Source: an uncultured Bacteroidales bacterium (GTDB lineage Bacteria > Bacteroidota > Bacteroidia > Bacteroidales > F082). From it: a DNA stretch of 64,000 nt. Below the pieces are notes generated by a model. That model worked only from the letters and a program-made list of their open reading frames with translations. It was not told where the DNA came from and searched no databases. A program made the translations under genes and the position numbers. Each line of letters starts with the position of its first letter. Positions within the stretch are counted from its first letter, which is position 1. The DNA lies in the NCBI GenBank assembly GCA_905234765.1, contig CAJOIF010000001.1:124001-188000 (forward strand). The letters run 5' to 3'. Of this stretch, positions 25,787-34,390 are shown one piece after another.

Positions 25787-27112
25787 ATGGCTACTCGCGA
25801 ACGCATAAAGAAAGGCTTTTCAAAACTTCTCAAGGAAGAGAAGCTGAAGCTGATTGCCAACTACTTTGAGAACCCTGGCGAGGTAGTCAACCTGCTGAAA
25901 AGCTATTGGCATCCCGACTCAAAGCAGCAGCAATTGTTTGACGAGTTCAGCGAGAACACCATCACGAATTTTTATATTCCTTACGGCATTTCGCCTAACG
26001 TGACCGTCAACGGAAAAGACTACATTGTGCCCATGGTCATCGAGGAGAGTTCCGTCGTGGCTGCAGCTTCGGCAGCAGCCAAGTTCTGGGGCGACCGTGG
26101 CGGTTTTCATGCCGAAGTCATCGATGTGCGCAAAGTCGGGCAAGTGCATTTCGGCTGGAATGGCGACAAGGAAACGCTATTGGCCTTGTTCCCGATAATC
26201 GAAGAACGCCTGTTGGTCGACACCGATGCCATGACTGAGAAAATGCGGAAACGTGGCGGCGGTATCCTCGGGATGAAACTCATCGACTACACCGCACAAA
26301 TCCCTGACTATTACCAGATTCGCGTTGAGTTTGGTACGGGCGACGCCATGGGGGCCAACTTTATCAACTCCGCTTTGGAGCAGTTTGGACACAGCCTACA
26401 GGACTTCTTCGCCGAACAGCAGGACCTTCCAGAAGATCTTCGCAAAGTGGAAATCATCATGACCATTTTGTCGAACAACACGCCCGACTGTCGCGTGAAG
26501 GTTTGGGTTGAGTGTCCTGTAGAGGAGCTGGATGGCATCGACGAACACCTCTCGGGTGCCGAGTACGCCAAGAAATTCAAGAAGGCCGTTGACATCGCCC
26601 ACATCGACACTGACCGTGCCACGACGCACAACAAGGGCATTTACAACGGCATCGATGCGGTGGTCATCGCCACGGGCAACGACTTCCGTGCCGTGGAGGC
26701 GGCTGGACACACCTTCGCCTCGCGCAACGGGCACTATGAGAGCCTGTCATCGGTCACGATTGAAAACGGCATCTTCCACTTCGAGTTGGAGGTGCCAATG
26801 GCCTTGGGTACCGTGGGCGGCCTGACCAGTCTACATCCTTTGGCCAAAAAAACTTTGGAACTTCTGGGCAATCCCACAGCCCCTGAGCTGATGATGATTG
26901 CCGCCACCATGGGTTTGGCCAACAACTTCTCCGCCGTGCGTTCGCTGACCACCAAAGGCATCCAGGCCGGTCACATGAAGATGCACCTGAACAACATCCT
27001 CAACCAACTGAATGCCAACGATGAAGACAAAAAGAAGGCACGAGAATACTTTAAGGATAAGACGGTGTCATATGCGGCGGTGGAACAATTTTTAGATTCC
27101 CTGAATCAATGA
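25787..27112 (+). CDS. mvaA: Hydroxymethylglutaryl-CoA reductase (class II type)
   Basis: Interconverts HMG-CoA and mevalonate using NAD(P)H. The 441-residue protein carries class II hallmarks: VIEESSVVAAASAAAKFW near 85 (catalytic Glu), THNKGIYNGIDA near 280 (catalytic Lys), ATGND (Asp), and the C-terminal GHMKMHL with the catalytic His. The position before three mevalonate kinases/decarboxylase genes supports a biosynthetic role, although many class II enzymes are degradative. ATG 25787 is used rather than the TTG two codons upstream. It overlaps the next gene by 4 bases. Confidence 0.95.
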   Translation: MATRERIKKGFSKLLKEEKLKLIANYFENPGEVVNLLKSYWHPDSKQQQLFDEFSENTITNFYIPYGISPNVTVNGKDYIVPMVIEESSVVAAASAAAKFWGDRGGFHAEVIDVRKVGQVHFGWNGDKETLLALFPIIEERLLVDTDAMTEKMRKRGGGILGMKLIDYTAQIPDYYQIRVEFGTGDAMGANFINSALEQFGHSLQDFFAEQQDLPEDLRKVEIIMTILSNNTPDCRVKVWVECPVEELDGIDEHLSGAEYAKKFKKAVDIAHIDTDRATTHNKGIYNGIDAVVIATGNDFRAVEAAGHTFASRNGHYESLSSVTIENGIFHFELEVPMALGTVGGLTSLHPLAKKTLELLGNPTAPELMMIAATMGLANNFSAVRSLTTKGIQAGHMKMHLNNILNQLNANDEDKKKAREYFKDKTVSYAAVEQFLDSLNQ

Positions 27113-28020
27113 GCCAATTTCACGCTAACGGCAAATTCCTTTTAACGGGCGAATACCTCGTCTTGAAAGGCGCGTTGGCTTTGGCGTTGCCGTTGAAATT
27201 AGGGCAATCCATGACAGTAGAGACGGTGTGCATACCGTCTCTACAATGGGATGCCCACCAACCTCGCGGTCCTTGGTTTTCCGTGACCTTGAACCAAGAA
27301 AACCTTGTTAATTTCTCCACCAACGATCCAGAAAAAGCCATGCGGCTGAGCAGAATACTTCAAGCCGTAAAACAACTGAAACCCAAGGCTTTTGAAGGCA
27401 ATGATTTAAAATTCACTACCCGTTTGGACTTTGATCCCAACTGGGGTTTAGGCAGCAGTTCCACTTTAATTGCCAATCTTGCGCGTTGGGCCAATGTGAA
27501 TCCTTACGAATTGCTGAAACTGACTTTCGGCGGATCGGGTTACGATATTGCTTGTGCCACAGCGGAACAACCGATTTATTATCAGCTGGTTGACGACCAG
27601 CCAAAAGTGGAAATAATAGATTTCAACCCACCTTTTGCAGACCACCTCTTTTTCGTCTACCAAGGCCAAAAGCAAAGTTCTTCCAAGGAAATCAAAGCCT
27701 TTTTGGAGAAAGCTAATCCTATTGATTTACAGAAAGACATAGAAGCTGTTTCAGAAATCAGTCGTGCTGTACCCAAATGTGAAAGTTTGGACGAATTCGC
27801 TTTGCTCATGCAATGCCACGAGCGCATCATTGCACGTTGCATCGGACAGGAACCTGTTCAAAAGCGTTTCCCCGATTTCGAGGGCGTGTTGAAATCTTTG
27901 GGCGCTTGGGGCGGCGATTTCATCCTTGCTGCAACGGAATGGACTGAAAACCAAGTGAAAGAATATTTCAAGGAGAAAGGCTTGGAGGTGATTTTCGGGT
28001 ATCAGGAGATGGTGTTATAA
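27109..28020 (+). CDS. GYDIA family GHMP kinase (probable phosphomevalonate kinase)
   Basis: A 303-residue GHMP kinase with the signature GYDIACA near residue 143 and the phosphate loop GLGSSSTLIANLA near 116. GYDIA kinases lie in mevalonate clusters of Bacteroidota; as the cluster also has mevalonate kinase and decarboxylase, the missing step is phosphomevalonate to diphosphomevalonate. The assignment is by context. Residues 37-45 (VETVCIPSL) are encoded by a perfect 28-base palindrome (27217-27244) and are likely a repeat insertion in the N-terminal lobe. Confidence 0.85.
   Translation: MSQFHANGKFLLTGEYLVLKGALALALPLKLGQSMTVETVCIPSLQWDAHQPRGPWFSVTLNQENLVNFSTNDPEKAMRLSRILQAVKQLKPKAFEGNDLKFTTRLDFDPNWGLGSSSTLIANLARWANVNPYELLKLTFGGSGYDIACATAEQPIYYQLVDDQPKVEIIDFNPPFADHLFFVYQGQKQSSSKEIKAFLEKANPIDLQKDIEAVSEISRAVPKCESLDEFALLMQCHERIIARCIGQEPVQKRFPDFEGVLKSLGAWGGDFILAATEWTENQVKEYFKEKGLEVIFGYQEMVL
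27217..27244. repeat. GTAGAGACGGT palindrome inside the GYDIA kinase gene
   Basis: Perfect 11-base arms, GTAGAGACGGT / ACCGTCTCTAC, with a 6-base loop. The GAGACG and TCTCTAC parts also occur in the palindrome at 34835-34860. It is in frame and adds no stop. Confidence 0.85.
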
Positions 28021-28030
28021 AGAGTTTTTC

Positions 28031-28038
28031 TATCTTCG
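28031..28038 (+). promoter_or_regulatory. Candidate variant -7 box before mvaD
   Basis: TATCTTCG (TTCG instead of TTTG) lies 18 bases before the ATG. The same variant precedes pgi. Confidence 0.4.
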
Positions 28039-28056
28039 CAGCATAAAACAACGAAT

Positions 28057-29166
28057 ATGGAACAAATCTGGTTGAATGAAGCTTTCAAAGGCAAAGTACC
28101 GAATGGTTTTCAAGGCAAGGTGGGCTGGTCAAGTCCATCGAACATCGCCTTGGTGAAATATTGGGGCAAACGAGACAAACAACTGCCTCAAAACCCGTCC
28201 ATCAGCTTCACATTGTCGGAATGTCGCTCCGAAACATTCGTCAGTTTTGAAAAAACTGATAAATTCGGCTTCCAGTTCTTTTTTGAAGGCAAGGAAAACC
28301 CCGCTTTCGGTGCGAAAATTGAGAAGTTTCTGATGGATAACCAAGCGTTTTTCCCGTTCATCAACCAACTGAATCTGAAAGTCGAAAGCCGAAACACCTT
28401 CCCTCATTCTTCGGGCATCGCTTCCTCAGCTTCGTCGATGAGTGCGTTTGTGATGGGGTTGTTGGAGATTGAATCTTTGTTGGTCGGTCTTTCGACCCTT
28501 CGACAGACTCAGGGACCTCAGGGCTCAGGGAACTTAGATTTGTGTAAAGCCTCCTATTTCTCGCGTTTGGCCTCGGGCAGCGCTTCGCGCTCGGTGTATC
28601 CAAAGATGGCTCTTTGGGGTGCAACAGAGGCTTATGAAGGCAGTTCCGATGAATATGCGGTTTCTTTGGAAAACGACATCCACCCTATTTTCAAGACCTA
28701 TCGCGATAGCATCCTGATTGTCAGTGGCGAGAAAAAATCCGTTTCCAGCCGTGCAGGTCACGGACTGATGGAAGGCAATCCCTATGCTTCAGCGCGTTAT
28801 GCCCAAGCTAATGAGAATATTAAAAACCTACTGACTGCCTTGAAATCGGGGGATTTGGAAACCTTTATTCGCATCACCGAGTCAGAAGCACTGCAACTTC
28901 ATGCCTTGATGATGTGCTCCAACCCGTCGTTTATCTTGATGAAGCCCAATACGTTGAACCTTATCAGCAGAATTCGGGAATTTCGCGAAGAGACCAAAAT
29001 ACCGCTTTGCTTCACTTTAGATGCAGGACCAAACGTACATCTACTCTATCCTGAAAATGAAGCAGATAAAGTGGAAAGTTTTATCAAAAACACTTTGTCT
29101 TCCTATTGCGCTGACAATAAATGGATTGCCGACCATGTGGGCAACGGCCCGAAAAAGTTGTTGTGA
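28057..29166 (+). CDS. mvaD: Diphosphomevalonate decarboxylase
   Basis: Converts mevalonate diphosphate to isopentenyl diphosphate with ATP. The 369-residue protein has the family motifs SPSNIALVKYWGKRD near residue 27, HSSGIASSASSMSAF near 117, RLASGSASRSVY near 173 and AGPNVHLLY near the end. Between MGLLEIESLL and SYFSRLASGSASRS, where relatives have a shorter helix, it has an extra low-complexity segment (VGLSTLRQTQGPQGSGN), encoded by a dispersed repeat (28485-28531). It lies in the mevalonate cluster and overlaps mvk by one base. Confidence 0.94.
   Translation: MEQIWLNEAFKGKVPNGFQGKVGWSSPSNIALVKYWGKRDKQLPQNPSISFTLSECRSETFVSFEKTDKFGFQFFFEGKENPAFGAKIEKFLMDNQAFFPFINQLNLKVESRNTFPHSSGIASSASSMSAFVMGLLEIESLLVGLSTLRQTQGPQGSGNLDLCKASYFSRLASGSASRSVYPKMALWGATEAYEGSSDEYAVSLENDIHPIFKTYRDSILIVSGEKKSVSSRAGHGLMEGNPYASARYAQANENIKNLLTALKSGDLETFIRITESEALQLHALMMCSNPSFILMKPNTLNLISRIREFREETKIPLCFTLDAGPNVHLLYPENEADKVESFIKNTLSSYCADNKWIADHVGNGPKKLL
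28485..28531. repeat. CCCTTCGACAG-type dispersed repeat inside mvaD
   Basis: Core CCCTTCGACAGACTCAGGG (28496-28514) matches the core at 42675-42693 in reverse complement, with one difference. The flanks GGTC/GGACC make it partly palindromic. It is read in frame in mvaD. Confidence 0.9.
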
Positions 29167-30047
29167 TGAGAGAGCGTTACTATAGCAAGGTGATTCTTTT
29201 CGGTGAGTACTCGATGATTTTCGACAGCACCGCTTTGATGGTGCCCTTGAAACAGTTCTCGGCACAATGGCGATTTGCCTCGCATTTGTTGGCGCAGGGT
29301 TCTGCCGCTTCCAATGCCAGCTTACAACGTTTCGCGGAGTATCTTTCCTCATTGGACATCAAGGATATTTTTGATTTACAAAGGTTTAACCACGAATTAT
29401 ACTACAATCTCTTTTTAGATTCCAATGTGCCTTCGGGCTACGGCCTAGGCAGTTCGGGGACATTGGTCGCCGCCGTTTACGACGCCTACGCCAAACAGAA
29501 AACCGATGACTATCTGAAATTGAAGGAAGTCTTTGGCAAGATGGAAAGCTATTTCCACGGTAGCAGTTCAGGCATTGACCCGTTGCAGTGCTATTTGGGC
29601 AAGCCGTTCAAAATCACGCCTCAAGGGGTGCAGATTCTTTCCGATGACTTCCTCAAAAAAGATATCCATATCTGCTTGATCGACACAAAAATAAAGAGCA
29701 ATACCAAGCCCTTGGTCAACCACTTCAAGAAGCAACGCGAGAACCCTAACTTTCTCAAACGTTTCAAAACAGAATACCAACCTTGTGTCAAAACCTGTAT
29801 TGACACGATGATTGCAGGCGACAATGAATTGTTTTTCAATGCGTTGAAACAACTTACCAAAGGCCAACTGGAGTTTCTTCGCCCGATGATTACCGACAAC
29901 ACTTTGGACCTGTTCACCCAAGACTACGACTTCCATTTTGGCGTAAAGATTTCCGGTTCAGGTGGTGGCGGTTATGTGTTGGGCTTCACGGATGATGTAA
30001 ATAGGGCTTCCGAATTGCTTAAAAACTTTGACGTGATTTGGCTCTAA
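29166..30047 (+). CDS. mvk: Mevalonate kinase
   Basis: Phosphorylates mevalonate at position 5. The 293-residue GHMP kinase has SKVILFGEYSMIFDS at the N-terminus, the phosphate loop PSGYGLGSSGTLVAAVY near residue 94, SSSGIDPLQCY near 138 and the C-terminal SGSGGGGYVLGF. ATG 29166 overlaps the mvaD stop by one base. The alternative upstream start would lie in the mvaD end. Confidence 0.92.
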   Translation: MRERYYSKVILFGEYSMIFDSTALMVPLKQFSAQWRFASHLLAQGSAASNASLQRFAEYLSSLDIKDIFDLQRFNHELYYNLFLDSNVPSGYGLGSSGTLVAAVYDAYAKQKTDDYLKLKEVFGKMESYFHGSSSGIDPLQCYLGKPFKITPQGVQILSDDFLKKDIHICLIDTKIKSNTKPLVNHFKKQRENPNFLKRFKTEYQPCVKTCIDTMIAGDNELFFNALKQLTKGQLEFLRPMITDNTLDLFTQDYDFHFGVKISGSGGGGYVLGFTDDVNRASELLKNFDVIWL

Positions 30048-30052
30048 ATTTC

Positions 30053-30060
30053 TATTTTTG
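30053..30060 (+). promoter_or_regulatory. -7 promoter box for gtrA
   Basis: TATTTTTG in the 20-base gap after mvk, only 7 bases before the gtrA ATG, so its transcript would be nearly leaderless if used. Confidence 0.5.
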
Positions 30061-30067
30061 CACTCTA

Positions 30068-30583
30068 ATGTTAGCCCTGAAAAACATAGAATCCTGGACA
30101 GAACACACCTTGACTTCGGTCATCGACTTCTTCTATCCGCCTTTTCGTAAAGTGATGAGCTTGGAACTGTTCCGTTACGGTGCCTGTGGCGGCTTGAATC
30201 TCGTGTTAGAATGGGTGTTGTACTATGTTTTCTATCATTTTGTCTTCCACGGACAAGTGTTCGACCTTGGCTTCATCGCCTTCACGCCCCATATCGCAGC
30301 CTTTGTGTTCAAGTTCCCCATCACCTTCCTCACTGGCTTCTGGATGGCAAGGCATATCAGCTTCTCGGGTTCAACACTGAAAGGCAGGACTCAGATTGTC
30401 AGGTATTTCCTTGTGACCATTGGCAATATCCTCATCAACTATTTCGGCTTGAAGCTCTTCGTTGAGGTATTCCAATGGTGGCCGACCATCTCATACGTCA
30501 TCATCTCCGTCATCTGCGTGACGTTCAGCTATTTGACGAATAAGTTCTATTCGTTTAGGAAAGAAAAGAAGGAAGCGGAATAA
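30068..30583 (+). CDS. GtrA family membrane protein
   Basis: A 171-residue protein with four predicted transmembrane helices and the GtrA pattern (ELFRYGACGGLNLVLEW near residue 32, PITFLTGFWMARHISF near 90, and the C-terminal FSYLTNKFYSFRK). GtrA proteins are thought to help move lipid-linked sugars across the membrane. ATG 30068 follows the -7 box. It ends directly against the convergent recG gene, with no terminator. Confidence 0.85.
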   Translation: MLALKNIESWTEHTLTSVIDFFYPPFRKVMSLELFRYGACGGLNLVLEWVLYYVFYHFVFHGQVFDLGFIAFTPHIAAFVFKFPITFLTGFWMARHISFSGSTLKGRTQIVRYFLVTIGNILINYFGLKLFVEVFQWWPTISYVIISVICVTFSYLTNKFYSFRKEKKEAE

Positions 30584-32689
30584 TTACCCAATCTGGCTCC
30601 AATCAAACGTCTGGGCAAACAATTCCTTGTAGTGTTCTCTCAGCATCCGGTTTTCAAGTTTCGCAAGTTTTGGGTCATCGGCCAAAAGCTTGATGGCGGC
30701 CTCACGGACTTGGGGGATTAATGCACCGTCCTTTTGCAAGTCCCCGATGAGCATTTCGATTTGCCCGGATTGGCGAGTGCCGCCTGTCTCGCCTGGACCA
30801 CGCAGTTCGAGGTCGACTTCGGCGATTTCGAAGCCGTCGTTGGTGCTGCACATGGTCTTCATGCGGGTTTTGCCGTCGGCGGTCAGCTTGTGGTCGGTGA
30901 CGAGGATACAATATGATTGGTCGGCACCGCGACCTACGCGACCGCGCAACTGGTGCAACTGCGACAACCCGAAACGGTTGGCATTCTCAATGATCATCAC
31001 CGTGGCGTTAGGGATGTTGACACCCACCTCAATGACCGTCGTGGCCACCATGATTTGCGCGTTCCTATTAATAAACCGTTGCATCTCGAAGTCCTTGTCC
31101 TCGGCAGTCAAACGCCCGTGACAGACGCAAAGTTTGTACTGCGGCTCGGGGAAGTCGTGCAGCAAGGCTTCATAACCCTCCTGCAAGGCAATCATATCCG
31201 TGTTTTCCGACTCCTTGATACAGGGATAGACCACGTAAATCTGCCGTCCAAGGGCAATTTGCTGCTTCATGAACATCATAATGCGATAGCGGTCGTCGCT
31301 GTAGACGTGATAAGTCTGCACGGGTTTGCGGCCGGGGGGCAATTCATCAATTTTGGAGACATCAAGGTCGCCGTATTGCGTCATGGCGAGGGTGCGCGGG
31401 ATCGGTGTGGCGGTCATCACAAGGGTGTGGGGCGGTATCTCGGTCTTTTCGTAGAACTTGGCGCGCTGCTCCACACCAAAGCGGTGTTGCTCATCGATGA
31501 TGGCCAAGCCCAAGTTCTTGAACACCACCTTGCTCTCAATCAGCGCGTGGGTACCCACCACGATTTGCATGGTGCCGTCGGCCAGACCAGCGTAAATCTT
31601 TTTTCGCTCCGCAACCTTGGTGGAACCCGTCAGCAGGGCAAAGTTGATGTCCATGTCCTTCAGTTGCTCTTGAAGCGTGGCAAAATGTTGCGTGGCCAGA
31701 ATTTCAGTAGGTGCCATCAGACAGGCTTGGAAGCCATTGTCCAAGGCCAAGAGCATCACCATCAGCGCGACGATGGTCTTGCCACTGCCCACGTCGCCTT
31801 GCAGCAGGCGATTCATCTGATGCCCCGAGCCTAAATCTTTTCGAATCTCCTTGATGACGCGCTTTTGTGCATTGGTCAGCGGGAAAGGCAGATGGTCTTT
31901 GTAGAAGTCGTTGAAATTGTTGCCTACCACACTGAAAACGTGACCTTTGATGGCCTGCTCACGGTGCATTTTGTTGCGCAACAGCTTGAGTTGAAAGAAG
32001 AAATGCTCCTCGTATTTCAGTCGGCGCGTGGCCTGCTGGATTTCGATGTTGTTTGCTGGCAGATGGATCTCATAATAGGCATAGCGGCGAGGAATCAGTT
32101 GGTTTTCCTCAATGAGCGCCTTGGGTAATGTCTCGGGGATGTACTCGTAGACCTGCTGGAGAATCACCTTCTGCATCTTGGCGATGGCACGTGTGCCGAG
32201 GCCGTGGTCTTTCATCTTCTCGGTGGTGTTGTAAACCCCTTGCAGTCCTTCGCCGATGAGTGGGTCTTGGGGGTCGTATTCCTCAATTTCGGGATGGACA
32301 AAGTTGAAGTTATGGTTGAACTCGGAGGCCTTGCCAAACAGCACATACTTCACGCCTGGTTTGAAACGATTTTTGATCCATTTCAGTCCGCGGAACCACA
32401 CCACTTCGATGCTGCCCGTCTCGTCGCTGAAGAGTCCCGTGGCACGTGTGGCCCTCGGCGCACCAATGAGCTTGATGTTGGAGATGGTGCCCACAAGTTG
32501 ATAATACACCGTATCGTCATTGATATAGGCCACTTTTTGGATCTGGCTGCGGTCAATGTAACGGAACGGAAACTGGTTGAGCATGTCCTGATAGGTGGAC
32601 ACGTTCAAATCCTTCTTCAGAATTTCGGCCTTCTTCGGCCCGACACCCTTCAAGTACGCGATGCTCGTTTGCAGCAGGTTCGTTTCCAT
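30584..32689 (-). CDS. recG: ATP-dependent DNA helicase RecG
   Basis: Remodels stalled replication forks and Holliday junctions. The 701-residue protein has the N-terminal wedge/OB domain, beginning LKGVGPKKAEIL near residue 14. The helicase core has Walker A GDVGSGKT near 297, the DEQH box IIDEQHRFG near 395, TATPIPRTLAM near 427, and the C-terminal VIEVGVNIPNATVM and QLRGRVGRG. Divergent from tatD. Confidence 0.97.
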   Translation of the reverse strand: METNLLQTSIAYLKGVGPKKAEILKKDLNVSTYQDMLNQFPFRYIDRSQIQKVAYINDDTVYYQLVGTISNIKLIGAPRATRATGLFSDETGSIEVVWFRGLKWIKNRFKPGVKYVLFGKASEFNHNFNFVHPEIEEYDPQDPLIGEGLQGVYNTTEKMKDHGLGTRAIAKMQKVILQQVYEYIPETLPKALIEENQLIPRRYAYYEIHLPANNIEIQQATRRLKYEEHFFFQLKLLRNKMHREQAIKGHVFSVVGNNFNDFYKDHLPFPLTNAQKRVIKEIRKDLGSGHQMNRLLQGDVGSGKTIVALMVMLLALDNGFQACLMAPTEILATQHFATLQEQLKDMDINFALLTGSTKVAERKKIYAGLADGTMQIVVGTHALIESKVVFKNLGLAIIDEQHRFGVEQRAKFYEKTEIPPHTLVMTATPIPRTLAMTQYGDLDVSKIDELPPGRKPVQTYHVYSDDRYRIMMFMKQQIALGRQIYVVYPCIKESENTDMIALQEGYEALLHDFPEPQYKLCVCHGRLTAEDKDFEMQRFINRNAQIMVATTVIEVGVNIPNATVMIIENANRFGLSQLHQLRGRVGRGADQSYCILVTDHKLTADGKTRMKTMCSTNDGFEIAEVDLELRGPGETGGTRQSGQIEMLIGDLQKDGALIPQVREAAIKLLADDPKLAKLENRMLREHYKELFAQTFDWSQIG

Positions 32690-32693
32690 GGCA

Positions 32694-32701
32694 CAAAAAT
32701 A
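32694..32701 (-). promoter_or_regulatory. -7 promoter box for recG
   Basis: TATTTTTG on the minus strand, 5 bases before the ATG. Confidence 0.5.
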
Positions 32702-32711
32702 GGAAATTTTC

Positions 32712-32719
32712 TAATTTTG
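32712..32719 (+). promoter_or_regulatory. -7 promoter box for the tatD-like gene
   Basis: TAATTTTG, 6 bases before the ATG. This and the recG box give back-to-back promoters in a 35-base gap. Confidence 0.5.
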
Positions 32720-32724
32720 CAGCC

Positions 32725-33390
32725 ATGAACAATCCTTTTGTCAACATACACACCCACAATGCGAAAGCAAATGACGACCTAATCCAAATCGTCAATTTGG
32801 ACTTGGAAACACCTTGTCCCGAGCAAGGCTATTACAGTTACGGCATTCATCCTTGGTTATTGGATAATGTTGATTTTCAGTTAAAAGAAGCATTTTCATT
32901 ATTGGAACAAAGGCTGCCATCGCCAAATGTCCTTGCCCTTGGCGAAGCAGGCTTGGACAACATGCACAAAGAGAGTTTCAAGGAACAGATTGAACTTTTT
33001 GAGCGACAAATCGAACTCTCGGAAACCATGCAAAAGCCGATGATTCTGCACAATGTGAGAAGCCATAACGAAATCCATGCCTTGCGCAAAAAACACAAAG
33101 CCAAACAGCCTTGGATTCTGCACGGCTTCAACGGAACGGAGCAGGACATTCGGCAGTTGACAGGCCAAGGGCTGTATCTTTCGGTTGGGGATGGTGTGCT
33201 ACATTCAGAGAGAAAGATTACCAAATCGCTGAAAAACATTCCGTTGGATATGCTGTTCTTGGAAACGGATATGGCGGAAATTGGTATAGAAATGATATAC
33301 GATACGGCAGCAAATCTGCTGGAAATGGACATTGTTTCATTACAAAAACAAATCTTTAGTAATTTTGTGCGATTATTTGGACTGGAGTAA
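32725..33390 (+). CDS. TatD family metal-dependent hydrolase
   Basis: A 221-residue TIM-barrel hydrolase of the TatD DNase family. Metal ligands are visible in NIHTHNAKA (HTH near 8-10), ALGEAGLDN (Glu near 73), ILHNVRS (His near 112), LHGFNG (His near 133) and LFLETD (Asp near 185). The length is slightly below the usual 250-260. Substrate could be DNA or another phosphoester; the family is broad. Confidence 0.92.
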   Translation: MNNPFVNIHTHNAKANDDLIQIVNLDLETPCPEQGYYSYGIHPWLLDNVDFQLKEAFSLLEQRLPSPNVLALGEAGLDNMHKESFKEQIELFERQIELSETMQKPMILHNVRSHNEIHALRKKHKAKQPWILHGFNGTEQDIRQLTGQGLYLSVGDGVLHSERKITKSLKNIPLDMLFLETDMAEIGIEMIYDTAANLLEMDIVSLQKQIFSNFVRLFGLE

Positions 33391-33475
33391 TGAGAATGGG
33401 ACTCGCTACAACGATTCTAAACCGTTATAGCGGACTCGATCCGCTATCTCCCAAGCGCGAAGAAGAATCCCTGTC

Positions 33476-33510
33476 GCGTAAGAGATTGCGGGTCTGCGCC
33501 CGCAATGACG
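33476..33510. repeat. Composite palindromic dispersed repeat, copy 2
   Basis: Shares CGTAAGAGATTGCGGGTC and GCCCGCAATGACG with 585-674. The hairpin is TTGCGGG / CCCGCAA. It lies between tatD and tcdA. Confidence 0.85.
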
Positions 33511-33524
33511 GCAAGAGGCCGAGG

Positions 33525-33560
33525 GTAGTCCCGTAGTCTCGTGTCTCGCAGTCCCGTGTC
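33525..33560. repeat. GACRCGAGAC-type repeat, single arm
   Basis: Reverse complement of the arm found at 5533 and 34309, with GTCTCGTGTCTCGCAGTCCC in common. It stands next to the copy-2 composite repeat and just before tcdA. Confidence 0.75.
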
Positions 33561-33573
33561 AAAAACGAACCCT

Positions 33574-34293
33574 ATGGAACACTGGCAAGACAGAACCCGC
33601 CTATTAATCGGCGACGAAGGCATCAACACCCTGAAATCCAAGCACGTGCTTGTGGTGGGACTGGGTGGCGTGGGCGCGTATGCTGCCGAGCAGTTGGCCC
33701 GCGCGGGCATTGGCAAAATGACCATCGTCGACGGCGATGTGGTGAATGTCACCAACCGCAACCGCCAACTGTTGGCCTTGGAGAGTACCATTGGCAGACC
33801 GAAGGCCGAAGTGATGGCCGAGCGTCTCCGCGACATTAATCCCGAGATAGAATTAACTGTCCTTTACCAATACCTGAAAGACCAGGCCATCATCGACCTC
33901 ATGGCACAACCCTTTGATTACGTGGTGGATGCCATTGACACGGTGGCACCCAAGGTGTTTCTGCTCTATTACGCCAAGATGAACAACCAGCGCATTGTCA
34001 GCAGCATGGGTGCCGGCGGCAAGTTCCATCCCGAGAAGATTGAGATTTGCGACATTTCCAAGTCAAACCACTGCCGTTTGGCGTTTTATATCCGCAAACG
34101 TTTACACCGCCTCGGCGTTTTCGATGGCATCAAGGCAGTGTATTCTCCCGAGCCCGTGGATGCCTCGGCAATCATTACCGAGGGTGTTGACGAGCAAAAC
34201 AAGGTCTCCAATGTGGGCACGATTTCCTATCTCCCAGCCACCTTCGGCATCTTCTGCGCCTCGGTGGTGATCAACGATTTGCTTGACAAATAA
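33574..34293 (+). CDS. tcdA: tRNA threonylcarbamoyladenosine dehydratase (TcdA-like)
   Basis: An E1-like ATPase that cyclises t6A37 of tRNAs to ct6A. The 239-residue protein has the adenylate-binding VVGLGGVGAYAAEQLARAG near residue 27, the DGDVVNVTNRNRQ block and DAIDTVAPKV. The later SSMGAGGKFHPEKIEICDISK stretch is also typical. ATG 33574 is chosen because the earlier in-frame start lies in the repeat at 33525-33560 and adds no conserved residues. Confidence 0.92.
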   Translation: MEHWQDRTRLLIGDEGINTLKSKHVLVVGLGGVGAYAAEQLARAGIGKMTIVDGDVVNVTNRNRQLLALESTIGRPKAEVMAERLRDINPEIELTVLYQYLKDQAIIDLMAQPFDYVVDAIDTVAPKVFLLYYAKMNNQRIVSSMGAGGKFHPEKIEICDISKSNHCRLAFYIRKRLHRLGVFDGIKAVYSPEPVDASAIITEGVDEQNKVSNVGTISYLPATFGIFCASVVINDLLDK

Positions 34294-34308
34294 TTAGAAT
34301 GATGATAA

Positions 34309-34372
34309 GACACGAGACTGCGAGACATGAGACACGGGACGGAAAAAGTCTCGCGTCCCGAAGTCCCGTGTC
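34309..34372. repeat. GACRCGAGAC-type palindromic repeat, copy 2
   Basis: Arms starting GACACGAGACTGCGAGAC and ending CCCGTGTC flank an A-rich spacer. The first 18 bases are the same as in the copy at 5533. Lies between tcdA and the phosphatase gene. Confidence 0.88.
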
Positions 34373-34390
34373 AATTAACAACAATTAAAC

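Noticed and set aside
33541..33574. Extended N-terminus for TcdA starting in the repeat
   Set aside because: The extra residues come from the dispersed repeat and are not typical of the family; the ATG at 33574 fits better.
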